A DNA stretch of 56,879 bases from an uncultured Pleomorphomonas sp. (GTDB lineage: Bacteria; Pseudomonadota; Alphaproteobacteria; Rhizobiales; Pleomorphomonadaceae), in assembly GCA_937868725.1 (NCBI GenBank), contig CALMMQ010000099.1, positions 1-56,879 on the forward strand, written 5' to 3'. This document shows positions 39,729 through 48,048 of this stretch, piece by piece. The position numbers and the translations under genes are program-made. Within the stretch, counting starts at the first letter, position 1; the number at the start of each line of letters is the position of its first letter. Under the pieces are notes generated by a model. That model saw nothing but the letters and a program-made list of their open reading frames with translations, had not been told where the DNA came from and searched no databases.

Positions 39729-40277
39729 TCAGCCGCGCGCCGGCAGGGCGTAGGGCTTCACCCAGTTCATCAGGCTGGCGTAGGGCAGAAGCGACAGCAC
39801 CGCCACCGTCATCTTCACCGAGAAATCGCCGAGGGCCAGCGTCGGCCACGGCACGTCGGTGCCGGCAAAGGCGATCGAGAAGAACACCACCGTGTCGAGG
39901 CACGAGCCGATGGTCGACGAGGTGAGCGGCGCCCGCCACCAGGAGCCGGCGCGCAGGCGGTTGAACACGGTGATGTCGAGCAGCTGGGCGGTCAGGAAAG
40001 CCGAACCCGAGGCAACGGCGATGCGCGGCTCCGACAGCCAGAACGACAGCGCCACCGCCACGGCGAAGCCGACGTAGACGACGCGGCGCGTCCGCACCGG
40101 CCCGAACCAGCGGTTGGTCAGGTCGGTGACCAGGAAGGCAAAGGGATAGGTGAAGGCGCCCCAGGTGAGGATGTCGCCCAATCCCCAATGGTCGAAGGTG
40201 TATTGCACCAGGATGTTCGAGGCTACGACGATCACCGTCATGGCGACGGCGGACGGAATCAGGCGGAAATCGAACAT
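39729..40277 (-). CDS. Queuosine precursor transporter (YhhQ/VUT family)
   Basis: Inner-membrane protein of 182 residues with about six helices. Family segments are FPAFLVTDLTNRWFGP-like (YPFAFLVTDLTNRWFGP) and STIGSCLDTVVFFSIAF. YhhQ imports preQ0/preQ1 for queuosine tRNA modification. The start is ATG at 40277 with AAGGAG upstream; the frame is open further but lacks a ribosome site. I looked for a preQ1 riboswitch upstream and could not support one. Confidence 0.9.
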   Translation of the reverse strand: MFDFRLIPSAVAMTVIVVASNILVQYTFDHWGLGDILTWGAFTYPFAFLVTDLTNRWFGPVRTRRVVYVGFAVAVALSFWLSEPRIAVASGSAFLTAQLLDITVFNRLRAGSWWRAPLTSSTIGSCLDTVVFFSIAFAGTDVPWPTLALGDFSVKMTVAVLSLLPYASLMNWVKPYALPARG

Positions 40278-40337
40278 GCTGGGGCTCCTTCTGGTGTTCA
40301 TAACCGTCGCAGACAGGGCCAAGGTCGACGGCCGTAG

Positions 40338-40379
40338 CAAAAACAGAAGCATCCTGCCGGGCGAAACCGGCAGGATGCT
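40338..40379 (-). terminator. Terminator between rpmB and the queuosine transporter
   Basis: Perfect 13-bp stem AGCATCCTGCCGG/CCGGCAGGATGCT with a six-base loop, followed on the minus strand by TCTGTTTTTGC. It ends transcripts coming from rpmB before the transporter gene. Confidence 0.85.
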
Positions 40380-40415
40380 GAAAGATCATGAAGCGACCGG
40401 AGCGCGTCCGGTCCC

Positions 40416-40530
40416 TAGAGCGCTTTCCGACCTGATGCAATCATCAGGTCAACAAGAAATCGCTCCAGAATCAATAAGTTAAGCAGCCGCTTATCGATCA
40501 TATTGTTTCAATATGGTCAGCGGATGCTCT
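40416..40530 (+). repeat. RIME-like repeat, copy C (complete)
   Basis: Complete copy in plus orientation: TAGAGCGCTTTCCGACCTGA, hairpin partner ATCAGGTC, AAGAAATCGCTCCAGAATCAA, AAGCAGCCGCTTATCGATCA, second hairpin around TTGTTTCAA, and a final GGATGCTCT. It lies three bases beyond the rpmB stop, between rpmB and its terminator, so it would be transcribed in the rpmB 3' UTR. Confidence 0.9.
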
Positions 40531-40532
40531 GG

Positions 40533-40835
40533 TCAGGCAGCGGCGGCAGCGGCCTCGGCGGCCTTCTTGGCGATCTGCTTCTTGAGCAGGCGCGCGCGCA
40601 CCGACAGCTCGCAATCGGCAGCCTTGGCAAGGAAGGCATCGAGGCCACCGCGATGCTCGACCGAACGCAGGGCGTTGGCGGAGATGCGCAGGCGCACCGA
40701 CTGGCCGAGCGTGTCCGAGAGCAGCGTCACGGCCAGCAGATTCGGCAGGAAGCGGCGCTTGGTCCTGTTGTTGGCGTGGCTGACGTTATTGCCCGTCAGG
40801 ACAGCCTTGCCGGTAAGTTCGCAACGCCGGGACAT
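40533..40835 (-). CDS. rpmB: 50S ribosomal protein L28
   Basis: Ribosomal protein bL28, 100 residues, starting [20 protein letters not shown] as in the family. The second of two nearby ATGs (40835) is best spaced from AGAGG. The C-terminus has the alphaproteobacterial Ala-rich extension ([11 protein letters not shown]). Own promoter expected in the following spacer. Confidence 0.97.
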   Translation of the reverse strand: MSRRCELTGKAVLTGNNVSHANNRTKRRFLPNLLAVTLLSDTLGQSVRLRISANALRSVEHRGGLDAFLAKAADCELSVRARLLKKQIAKKAAEAAAAAA

Positions 40836-41244
40836 CGGCATACCCTCTTCTGTTCTAGCGCGCTGGAACCGACTCCGAAGCCCTTCCGCGCGACCAATAA
40901 CCAACATACCGTCAGCCTCACGCGGACGGCATGAAATTCAAGTCGGGTTGCTATAGTGTAGGGAGGCGCCGGCCGTCAACCCCTCAGAACACCGGCGGCG
41001 CGGAATCCCGCCGCTGTCGGCGCGGTGAGGCTTGGCTGCCATGCCGGGCAGCAATCATCATGAGGGTTGGCGCGCGTTAACCTTACGGTTACCATGATTG
41101 CCGGAACATTGGCCGGCCCGCCGCCGGTTGGTTCGTGGCGGCCTTGCCGGCGCCGTCGGACGTCGACGTATACAAGGGGATCCATACTGGCAGCCGCCCG
41201 GTCGGCACGCCGGCGATCCCCAGCCCTTGAAGGAGGCTTTCGCG
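40836..41244. other. Divergent intergenic region rpmB/DUF3108
   Basis: About 400 bp without a gene. It must hold the divergent promoters of rpmB and the DUF3108 gene. A partial inverted repeat is visible (CAATCAT near 41052 and ATGATTG near 41094, with TTAACC and GGTTACC in between); the TTAACC elements resemble CtrA half-sites, but spacing does not fit the full consensus. An in-frame open stretch runs upstream of 41245 but has no supported start. Confidence 0.5.
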
Positions 41245-42102
41245 GTGGCTTGTGTCAAATTCCCTCTCTCCCGTTGCCGGACGTTCATCGGCGGATTGGC
41301 GATGATGACCGCCGTCGCTGTCGCGACCGTCGGGGGAGCCCGGGCGGCGCAGTCCGATGAGGTCAAGGCGCTCTATGGCGTCTCGTTCATGGGCTTCCCG
41401 ATCGCCAAGGGATCGTTGGCGATGAAGGTCGATCGCGGCGCCTATGCCGTCAAGCTGCACATCTCCACCGCCGGTCTCGCGCGCGTCGTCAGCTCGGAAG
41501 AGAGTTACGTCAACGCCAAGGGCTATTTCGGCCGCACGCTGGTGCCCGCGTCCTACGAGCTGATGAGCCGTGGCGACAAGGTGACGCAGGTCGACATGGC
41601 CCTGTCGGCCGGCAGCGTCCGCAGCCTCAAGGCCATCCCCGAACTCGTGCCCTACGACGACCGCGTGCCGGTCACCACCACCGCCAAGCGCCACGTCGTC
41701 GACCCGCTGTCGGCCGTGCTCATCCCGGTACAGGGCACCAAGGACGCCAAGGACGTCTGCGATCGCACGCTGCCGGTGTTCGACGGCTGGACGCGCTACG
41801 ACATCGCCCTCAGCTATTCGGGTACCGACAACGTCGAGTTCCCCGGCTACAAGGGCGAGGCGACCCACTGCTCGGCCCGCTGGGTGCCGGTGGCCGGCCA
41901 TCGCGAAGGTTCGAAGGCCACCGCCTTCATGCGCGACAACCGCGACCTCAATGTCTGGTTCATCAACGCGCCCGGCTCGCACATCATGGTACCCTACAAG
42001 GTGTCGGTACAGACCATGCGCGGTCTGCTGCTGGTGGTGGCCACCCGGTTCGGCGATGACAATCTCGCCGATGTCACCCAGGCCGCCGCTGCCGCCAACT
42101 GA
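41245..42102 (+). CDS. DUF3108 domain-containing exported protein
   Basis: A 285-residue protein with a signal peptide (FIGGLAMMTAVAVATVGGARA, cut near ARAAQ) and a DUF3108 domain, probably periplasmic beta structure. Start is GTG at 41245 with AGGAGG eight bases upstream. Two cysteines (DVCDRT, THCSAR) could form a disulfide. Function unknown; the family is common in alphaproteobacteria. A strong terminator follows. Confidence 0.88.
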   Translation: MACVKFPLSRCRTFIGGLAMMTAVAVATVGGARAAQSDEVKALYGVSFMGFPIAKGSLAMKVDRGAYAVKLHISTAGLARVVSSEESYVNAKGYFGRTLVPASYELMSRGDKVTQVDMALSAGSVRSLKAIPELVPYDDRVPVTTTAKRHVVDPLSAVLIPVQGTKDAKDVCDRTLPVFDGWTRYDIALSYSGTDNVEFPGYKGEATHCSARWVPVAGHREGSKATAFMRDNRDLNVWFINAPGSHIMVPYKVSVQTMRGLLLVVATRFGDDNLADVTQAAAAAN

Positions 42103-42127
42103 CGCCAGCCGTCCATCCCGTTCCGCG

Positions 42128-42165
42128 AAGGGGCGTCGTGCCAAGGGCACGGCGCCCCTTTTTTT
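42128..42165 (+). terminator. Rho-independent terminator after the DUF3108 gene
   Basis: Stem AAGGGGCGTCGTGCC/GGCACGGCGCCCCTT (one mismatch) with an AAG loop, ending in a run of seven T. One of the clearest terminators in the window. Confidence 0.92.
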
Positions 42166-42733
42166 GCGATGACCGTGCCATTTCGAAACGCAGCCGTTAA
42201 CACGATGGTCACCGCTTATCGTGCAGGAAGGGGCGCCGGCGGCCCGGCCTTGTGGCCATCCGGTGCGAGGACAACGATATCTGGTTGGGGCAAAGCAGGA
42301 ACATCGGTCGATCCGCGATTCGTCCCATGTTTGTTGCCGCTTCGTTGAAATGGTTAATTCACGTCAGCAAAATCTGGCGCAATGAAGTAATCATTCGTTT
42401 ACCATATTTCTTGTCGAGTCTTCCCAAGAAAATCTCTTGACACCGATTCCACCTCGGAATCGATCGACTCGACCATCAGAGTCTATTGATTCAACATGCA
42501 GGGGCCTAGACTCGAACATTGCCATAGGTAGTATGGAACGAAGCAGGAATCTCTTTGCAGAAGCGATTCGCCCCCTGTTCGTTCCTGTTTGATTCCTTTG
42601 TGCCGTCACCCTGTTGTGCTCGACGCCGGAAGGCCCTACGAAAAGAGCAACGGCGTTGCCACCGCCGTCCGACTTTCGCCACAGGTCTGGGGGATAGGGC
42701 ACCCCGCCACGACAAGGACCCGACGACACAGGC
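42166..42733 (+). other. Long AT-richer leader of the helicase gene
   Basis: About 570 bp without a recognisable gene, notably less GC-rich than the coding DNA. A TTGACA occurs at 42436-42441, within a CGATTCC/GGAATCG inverted repeat region. A long imperfect hairpin runs from 42535 to 42585 (outer arms GGAACGA/TCGTTCC, GCAGG/CCCTG, inner arms GAATC/GATTC). The region probably holds the helicase promoter and a structured 5' UTR; a small RNA cannot be excluded. Confidence 0.5.
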
Positions 42734-45700
42734 ATGAACATCCTCGGCCGCCCCCTCGCCTATCAGGTCAACCGGACGAGCCCGGTCACGGCTTTGCTTG
42801 GTCCGACCAATACGGGCAAGACGCATTTCGCCATCGAGCGCCTGCTGGCCCAGGGGTCGGGCGCCATCGGCCTGCCGCTGCGCCTGCTGGCGCGCGAGGT
42901 CTACGGCCGCATCGTCGCCCGCGCCGGTGTCGGTGCCGTGGCGCTGGTCACCGGCGAGGAAAAGATCGTGCCGAGCGGCGCCCGCTACTGGGTGGCCACC
43001 GTCGAGGCCATGCCGCGCGATCTCGACGTCGCCTTCATCGCCATCGACGAAGTGCAATTGTGCGGCGACACCGAGCGCGGCCACGTCTTCACCGACCGCG
43101 TTCTCAACGTCCGCGGCCGCAACGAGACGCTGCTGCTCGGCTCGGCCAGCGCCCGGCCGCTCATCGAGCGGCTCATTCCCGGCGTCACCGTCACGACGCG
43201 GCCGCGCCTGTCGACCCTCACCTACACCGGCCAGCGCAAGATCACCCGCCTGCCCGAGCGTTCGGCCATCGTCGCCTTCTCGGCCGAGGAGGTCTACGCC
43301 GTCGCCGAATTGATCCGCCGCCAGCGCGGCGGCGCCGCCGTAGTGATGGGCGCCCTGTCGCCGCGCACCCGCAACGCCCAGGTGGCCCTGTTCCAGAACG
43401 GCGACGTCGATTTCCTCGTCGCCACCGACGCCATCGGCATGGGCCTCAACCTCGACGTCGACCACGTCGCCTTCGCCCAGGCCCGCAAGTTCGACGGCTA
43501 TCAATATCGCGGCCTCACCGCCGCCGAGCTGGCCCAGATCGCCGGCCGGGCCGGCCGCTACATGAACGACGGCACGTTCGGCGTCACCGGCCAGGTGCGA
43601 CCTTTCGACGTCGACATCGTCGAAGCCATCGAATCCCATGATTTCGAACCGATCCGGGTGTTTCAGTGGCGCAACGGCAACCTGGATTTCTCCTCGGTGG
43701 CCCGCCTCAGGGAATCGCTCGACACCTCGCCCAACCGCGACGGTCTGACGCGCGCCCTGCCCTCCGACGATCAGCGCGCGCTCGAATATGCCTTGCGTGA
43801 CCGGGACATAGCCGATGCCGCCACCTCGCGTGACCGGGTGGAACTGCTGTGGGATGTCTGCCAGATTCCCGACTTCCGCAAGATATCTCCGGCCCAGCAC
43901 GGTGATCTCATCGTCGCGCTCTATCGATTCCTCATTGCAAAAGGCGTGATTCCGGATGATTGGTTTGCCCGCCAGGTCGCCTTGTCTGATCGCGTCGACG
44001 GCGATATCGATATGTTGTCGCGACGTTTGGCGGACATCCGCACCTGGACCTTTGTCGCCAACAGGCCGAACTGGCTTTTTGCGCCGGTCCATTGGCAAGA
44101 GCGTACGCGCGCGATAGAGGATCGTCTGTCGGATGCGCTGCATGATCGGTTGACCCAGCGTTTCGTGGATCGCCGTACATCGGTACTTATGAAGAGACTG
44201 AGAGAGAACGCCATGCTCGAAGCTGAAATCACCGGGGCCGGTGCCGTGCTTGTCGAAGGCCAGCCCGTCGGGGATGTGAACGGGTTCCGCTTCGTGTCGG
44301 ATCAGTCGGTCTCCGCCGAAAGTGCCGACGCCAAGGCCATCCGTGCCGCCGCCCTGCCCGCCGTCGCCCTCGAGTTCGAGAAGCGCGCCGACAAGCTGTC
44401 CAAGGCACCCAACGAGGAAATCGTCCAGTCGTCCGACGGCACGCTGCGCTGGCTCGGCCAGCCCATCGGCCGCCTCGTCGCCGGCGAGGACGCCCTGTCG
44501 CCGCGCGTCGTGCTGCTGGCCGACGACCAGTTGGCCGGCCCGGCCCGCGACAAGGTGCAGGACCGCCTCGATCTCTGGATCGGCGCCCACATCTCGACGC
44601 TGCTGAAGCCGCTGCTCGACCTCAAAACCGCCACCGACCTCGAAGGCCTCGCCCGCGGCGTCGCCTTCCGCATGGTCGAGGCGCTGGGTACGCTGGAGCG
44701 CTCCGAAGTGGCCGAGGACGTCAAGGCCCTTGACCAGACGCAGCGCGCCGTCATGCGCAAGTACGGCGTCCGCTTCGGCGCCTACCACATCTATGTTCCC
44801 TCGCTGCTCAAGCCGGCGCCGGCCAGCCTTGTCGCCCAGCTCTGGGCCCTCAAGCACGGCAGCCTCGACATGCCGGGCCTGGCCGAACTGCCGCAGCTCT
44901 CGGCCTCGGGCCGGACGTCGATCAAGGTCGATCCGGCCTTCGACAAGACGCTTTATCGCCTGGTCGGCTTCCGCGTCGCCGGCGAGCGGGCCGTCCGCCT
45001 CGACATCCTCGAGCGCCTTGCCGACATCATCCGCCCGCTGATCGCCTGGAAGGCCGTCGACGCCGCTGCCGTTCCGCCGGAAGGCGCCCTGCTCCAGGGC
45101 GGCGCCTTCACCGTCACCGTCGCCATGACGTCGCTGCTCGGCTGTTCGGGCGAGGACTTCGCCTCCATCCTGCGCGGTCTCGGCTACCGTTCGGAAAAGC
45201 GCACCGTCAAGGTGGCCGTGAAGCCGGCCAAGCCGGAAGGCGAGGCGGTTGCCGCCAGCGAAGCCGCCAAGCCGGAAGGCGAGGCGGTTGCCGCCAGCGA
45301 AGCCGCCATGCCGGTGGCCGCCGAGTCCGACGCCGTCGCGACGCCGGCGGCCGTCGAACCGGTCGTCGAAGTCGCTGCCGAGCCAATCATCGAAGCCGCC
45401 GAGCCGGTTGCCGAGGTCGTCGAAGCGGCGGGTGCCGAAGTCGCCGCCGAGCCGGTTGCCGAGCTCGAAGACAAGGAAATCGAAATCTGGCGGCCCGGCC
45501 GTGCCGATCGCAACCGCAGCCACGACCATCGCGGCGAGCACAACAAGCCGGATCATCGCAGCCGTGGTCGCGGTCATGGCCACGGTGCGCCGCACGGCGA
45601 CGCCGGCCGGCCCGACCGGCCGCCGCGCCAGGATCGTCCGGCCGACGCTGAGGGCGGCGAGCGCGGCAACCGTCCGCGGCCGCCGCGCGACGACCGGCGC

Positions 45701-45817
45701 CCGGCCCCGCCGCAGGGCGAGCGGCCGCCCCGCCGCGACAAGCCCGTCGACCCGACCTCGCCGTTCGCCGCCCTCGCCGCCCTCAAGGCCAGCCTGGAGC
45801 AGAACAAGAAGAAGTAG
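42734..45817 (+). CDS. Suv3-like ATP-dependent RNA helicase
   Basis: Superfamily 2 helicase of 1027 residues related to mitochondrial SUV3. Walker A GPTNTGKTH (23-31), motif II DEVQ (105-108) and motif VI QIAGRAGRY near 275 are intact. A long middle domain follows. The C-terminal 170 residues are low complexity: a Glu/Ala/Pro segment with a perfect 13-residue tandem repeat, then an Arg/Gly/Pro/His-rich basic tail resembling RNA-binding RGG regions. Codons near 43870-44310 are far less GC-rich at third positions than the rest. Likely acts in RNA turnover. Next gene is an S4 RNA-binding protein. Confidence 0.9.
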   Translation: MNILGRPLAYQVNRTSPVTALLGPTNTGKTHFAIERLLAQGSGAIGLPLRLLAREVYGRIVARAGVGAVALVTGEEKIVPSGARYWVATVEAMPRDLDVAFIAIDEVQLCGDTERGHVFTDRVLNVRGRNETLLLGSASARPLIERLIPGVTVTTRPRLSTLTYTGQRKITRLPERSAIVAFSAEEVYAVAELIRRQRGGAAVVMGALSPRTRNAQVALFQNGDVDFLVATDAIGMGLNLDVDHVAFAQARKFDGYQYRGLTAAELAQIAGRAGRYMNDGTFGVTGQVRPFDVDIVEAIESHDFEPIRVFQWRNGNLDFSSVARLRESLDTSPNRDGLTRALPSDDQRALEYALRDRDIADAATSRDRVELLWDVCQIPDFRKISPAQHGDLIVALYRFLIAKGVIPDDWFARQVALSDRVDGDIDMLSRRLADIRTWTFVANRPNWLFAPVHWQERTRAIEDRLSDALHDRLTQRFVDRRTSVLMKRLRENAMLEAEITGAGAVLVEGQPVGDVNGFRFVSDQSVSAESADAKAIRAAALPAVALEFEKRADKLSKAPNEEIVQSSDGTLRWLGQPIGRLVAGEDALSPRVVLLADDQLAGPARDKVQDRLDLWIGAHISTLLKPLLDLKTATDLEGLARGVAFRMVEALGTLERSEVAEDVKALDQTQRAVMRKYGVRFGAYHIYVPSLLKPAPASLVAQLWALKHGSLDMPGLAELPQLSASGRTSIKVDPAFDKTLYRLVGFRVAGERAVRLDILERLADIIRPLIAWKAVDAAAVPPEGALLQGGAFTVTVAMTSLLGCSGEDFASILRGLGYRSEKRTVKVAVKPAKPEGEAVAASEAAKPEGEAVAASEAAMPVAAESDAVATPAAVEPVVEVAAEPIIEAAEPVAEVVEAAGAEVAAEPVAELEDKEIEIWRPGRADRNRSHDHRGEHNKPDHRSRGRGHGHGAPHGDAGRPDRPPRQDRPADAEGGERGNRPRPPRDDRRPAPPQGERPPRRDKPVDPTSPFAALAALKASLEQNKKK
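45227..45304 (+). repeat. Two perfect 39-bp tandem repeats in the helicase tail
   Basis: Positions 45227-45265 and 45266-45304 are identical and each encode AKPEGEAVAASEA. No base differs, so the duplication is recent. It is in frame and lengthens a low-complexity linker. Confidence 0.97.
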
Positions 45818-45832
45818 GAGACGCCGGCCTCC

Positions 45833-46198
45833 GTGTCCGAGAAGCAGCGCATCGACAAGTGGCTGGTCTACGCCCGCGTCGTCAAGACGCGGACGCTGGG
45901 CCAGGAGCTGGCCGCCTCGGGGCACGTGCGCCTCAACGGCCGCAAGGTCGACGACCCGGCCCAGCCGGTCAAGGCGGGCGACGTCCTGACCATCGGCCTC
46001 AACGGCCAGGTCAAGGTGCTGCGCGTGCTGGAGTTTGCCGAACGGCGCGGTTCGTTCGCCGTCGCCTCGCAGCTCTACGAGGACATGAGCCCGCCACCGC
46101 TGCCGCGCGCCGAGCGCTCGGCCGAGGCGCACCACGGCGAGGGGCGTCCGACCAAGCGCGATCGCCGCCGCTTCGACCGGCTGGACGACGGCGGCTGA
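45833..46198 (+). CDS. S4-domain RNA-binding protein (Hsp15-like)
   Basis: A 121-residue protein with an N-terminal S4 fold (RIDKWLVYARVVKTRTLGQEL ... GHVRLNGRKVDDPAQPV) and a charged C-terminus. Hsp15-type proteins bind nascent-chain-blocked 50S subunits. GTG start at 45833, 15 bp after the helicase stop; the two are almost certainly co-transcribed. Confidence 0.9.
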   Translation: MSEKQRIDKWLVYARVVKTRTLGQELAASGHVRLNGRKVDDPAQPVKAGDVLTIGLNGQVKVLRVLEFAERRGSFAVASQLYEDMSPPPLPRAERSAEAHHGEGRPTKRDRRRFDRLDDGG

Positions 46199-46409
46199 TG
46201 CCGTCATGCCGCAGGGGAGAACCCTCGGGGGAAGTGCGTAAGCGCCCCTTGCGCCCTCGGGCGAACTCCGCTACGGAGCCAGACAGAGGATTTTCAGCCG
46301 GACGACGATTGCCCCATGGTGATCAGTCGCCCGCGAGAAGAAGCCGCACCAGAGCCCGCCCGGCGTTGTTGCCGGTCGGCCGCCAGCCTGTCCACCGGGA
46401 TCATTGGCC

Positions 46410-46748
46410 ATGACCTACGTCGTTACCGACAACTGCATCCGCTGCAAGTACACCGATTGCGTGGAAGTCTGCCCCGTCGATTGCTTCTATGAGGGCGAGA
46501 ACATGCTGGTGATCCATCCGGACGAGTGTATCGATTGCGGCGTCTGCGAGCCGGAGTGCCCGGCCGAGGCCATCAAGCCGGATACCGAGCCCGGCCTCGA
46601 CAAGTGGCTGGCCCTCAACGCCGAGTATGCCGCCCAGTGGCCCAACCTCACCAGCCGCCGCGACGCGCCGGCCGACGCCAAGGATTTTGACGGTATGGAA
46701 GACAAGCTCAAGAGCCTGTTTTCCCCCAAGCCCGGCAAGGGCGACTGA
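46410..46748 (+). CDS. fdxA: Seven-iron ferredoxin FdxA
   Basis: A 112-residue ferredoxin with one [3Fe-4S] and one [4Fe-4S] cluster, as in Azotobacter ferredoxin I. Cysteines at 9, 17 and 50 fit the 3Fe site, and those at 21, 40, 43 and 46 the 4Fe site ([18 protein letters not shown]). The C-terminal extension is typical. ATG at 46410 is preferred over a TTG six bases earlier. Confidence 0.96.
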   Translation: MTYVVTDNCIRCKYTDCVEVCPVDCFYEGENMLVIHPDECIDCGVCEPECPAEAIKPDTEPGLDKWLALNAEYAAQWPNLTSRRDAPADAKDFDGMEDKLKSLFSPKPGKGD

Positions 46749-47210
46749 CGGAGGAATGCCACGGCGGCCCTCTGGCTGCTTGCGGCAATCGTTCCCCGAC
46801 GAGGGCGGACCGGCGAGGCCGGTTCTTCCCTCCAAGCAGCGCAGGTCTGCCATGCCGGTACGGCAAATTGCTGTACCCGGTGCGTAATTGTTTTGTTTTT
46901 TGGGCTTTTTGTGTTATATACGTAGTCGGCAGTCGACAATTCCCCTGGTCGTACAAAGGGCCCTGAACGGGGTCTTTTTTATGGTCGGTGTTGAAGGTTC
47001 CCCCTTGAGCGCCGGTCCGTTGCACGTTTTCGGTCGCCTTTGACCAGAGGCATCACCCGGATCGACTGGTAACAACGCGAAAGCGTGTCGGCGGAGCGAG
47101 CCTGAATGGCTCGCAGATCAAAAGGTACGACAGACAGTTCGATGCCCCGTTGGTGGGGAACGAAGCAGCGTCGTCTTTGCTCTCGCCGGCACCAGGAGTG
47201 GATGGACTGA
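46749..47210 (+). other. Long spacer between fdxA and carD
   Basis: About 460 bp without a gene. Its first part (46880-46980) is strikingly T-rich and holds a promoter-like pair and a terminator-like hairpin, described as a candidate small RNA. The remainder probably holds the carD promoter and leader; nothing else stands out in it. Confidence 0.5.
46927..46980 (+). ncRNA. Candidate small RNA
   Basis: TTGTTT (46893-46898) and TATATA (46915-46920) are 16 bases apart, a good sigma-70-type promoter in otherwise GC-rich DNA. About seven bases later would begin a short transcript containing a GTCG/CGAC hairpin and ending in a GGCCC/GGGGTC hairpin followed by six T at 46975-46980. No family recognised. 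It could instead be a short attenuated leader of carD. Confidence 0.35.
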
Positions 47211-47810
47211 ATGGCCACTGCGAAGAAGCCCACCGTACGCAATGGGTTCAAGACCAACGAGCACATCGTCTATCCGGCCCACGGGGTCGGCCAAATCGTT
47301 GCCATTGAGGAGCAGGAAATCGCCGGCATGAAGCTGGAGCTCTACGTCATCGTGTTCGAGAAGGACAAGATGACCCTGCGCGTTCCCATGGCCAAGGCTG
47401 AGCAGGTCGGCATGCGCAAGCTGGCCGAGGATGATACGGTCGACAAGTCGCTTGAGATCATCAAGGGGCGGGCCCGCGTCAAGCGCACCATGTGGAGCCG
47501 TCGCGCTCAGGAATACGAAGCCAAGATCAATTCCGGCGATCTGATCGCCATTTCCGAGGTGGTACGGGACCTCCACCGTGCCTCCAGCCAGCCCGAGCAG
47601 TCGTATTCCGAACGTCAGCTTTACGAAGCCGCCCTTGACCGCATGGCGCGTGAGATTTCCGCCGTCTCCAAGATCACCGAGACGGAAGCCATCCGCCGCA
47701 TCGAAGACAGCCTGAACAAGAGCCCGCGCCGCGTCGCCGCCCGTGGCGACAACCCCGAAGCGGTCGACGAGGTCGAAGTCGAAAGCGAAGACGAGGCCGA
47801 AGCCGCCTGA
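47211..47810 (+). CDS. CarD family transcriptional regulator
   Basis: RNA polymerase-binding regulator that stabilises promoter open complexes, controlling rRNA and stress genes in bacteria that have it. It is 199 residues; the N-terminal Tudor-like RNAP-interaction domain (YPAHGVGQIVAIEEQEIAGM) is followed by a helical DNA-binding domain and an acidic tail. Position after fdxA is standard in rhizobia. A good terminator follows. Confidence 0.94.
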   Translation: MATAKKPTVRNGFKTNEHIVYPAHGVGQIVAIEEQEIAGMKLELYVIVFEKDKMTLRVPMAKAEQVGMRKLAEDDTVDKSLEIIKGRARVKRTMWSRRAQEYEAKINSGDLIAISEVVRDLHRASSQPEQSYSERQLYEAALDRMAREISAVSKITETEAIRRIEDSLNKSPRRVAARGDNPEAVDEVEVESEDEAEAA

Positions 47811-47841
47811 TCGTCGCGCCGATCGATCCCACCCCTACGTC

Positions 47842-47873
47842 AAGCCCGGCCTCGCGCCGGGCTTTTCGTTTTT
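47842..47873 (+). terminator. Rho-independent terminator of carD
   Basis: Stem AAGCCCGGC/GCCGGGCTT with a five-base loop, then TTCGTTTTT. Placed about 30 bases after the carD stop codon. Confidence 0.9.
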
Positions 47874-47932
47874 GGGCTGCTGCCTAGGCGCCGTGGGCGA
47901 ACCTCACCCACGGCGACAAAGGCCGCGCCGCC

Positions 47933-48048
47933 AGCGCGCTTTCCGACCTGACGCTCCAGTCAGGTCGACAAGAAATCGCGCCAGAGTCAAAGGCTTGAGC
48001 CGCCGCTTGTCGATCATGTTGTTTCAACATGATCGACGGATGGTCTAG
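47933..48048 (+). repeat. RIME-like repeat, copy D (complete)
   Basis: AGCGCGCTTTCCGACCTGA, hairpin CTCCAG region, CAGGTCGACAAGAAATCG, CCAGAGTCAA, GAGCCGCCGCTTGTCGATCA, second hairpin CATGTTGTTTCAACATG, ending GGTCTAG. It touches the TAG stop of the pirin gene (minus strand). A separate 9-bp hairpin (CGCCGTGGG/CCCACGGCG) lies just before it near 47889-47915. Confidence 0.9.

Noticed and set aside
40278-40347. Possible preQ1 riboswitch ahead of the queuosine precursor transporter
   Set aside because: I looked for the compact preQ1-I hairpin and A-rich tail. Only a CCGTCG/CGACGG stem is seen and the conserved loop bases are absent.
41076-41096. Full CtrA box before the DUF3108 gene
   Set aside because: TTAA and TTAC are present, but the spacing is eight rather than seven and the second half is off consensus.
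42506-46207. A continuous open frame of over 1200 codons on the minus strand opposite the helicase
   Set aside because: Its translation is low-complexity and matches no family. It is the expected mirror of a very GC-rich gene read in the complementary frame, while the plus-strand helicase has clear motifs.
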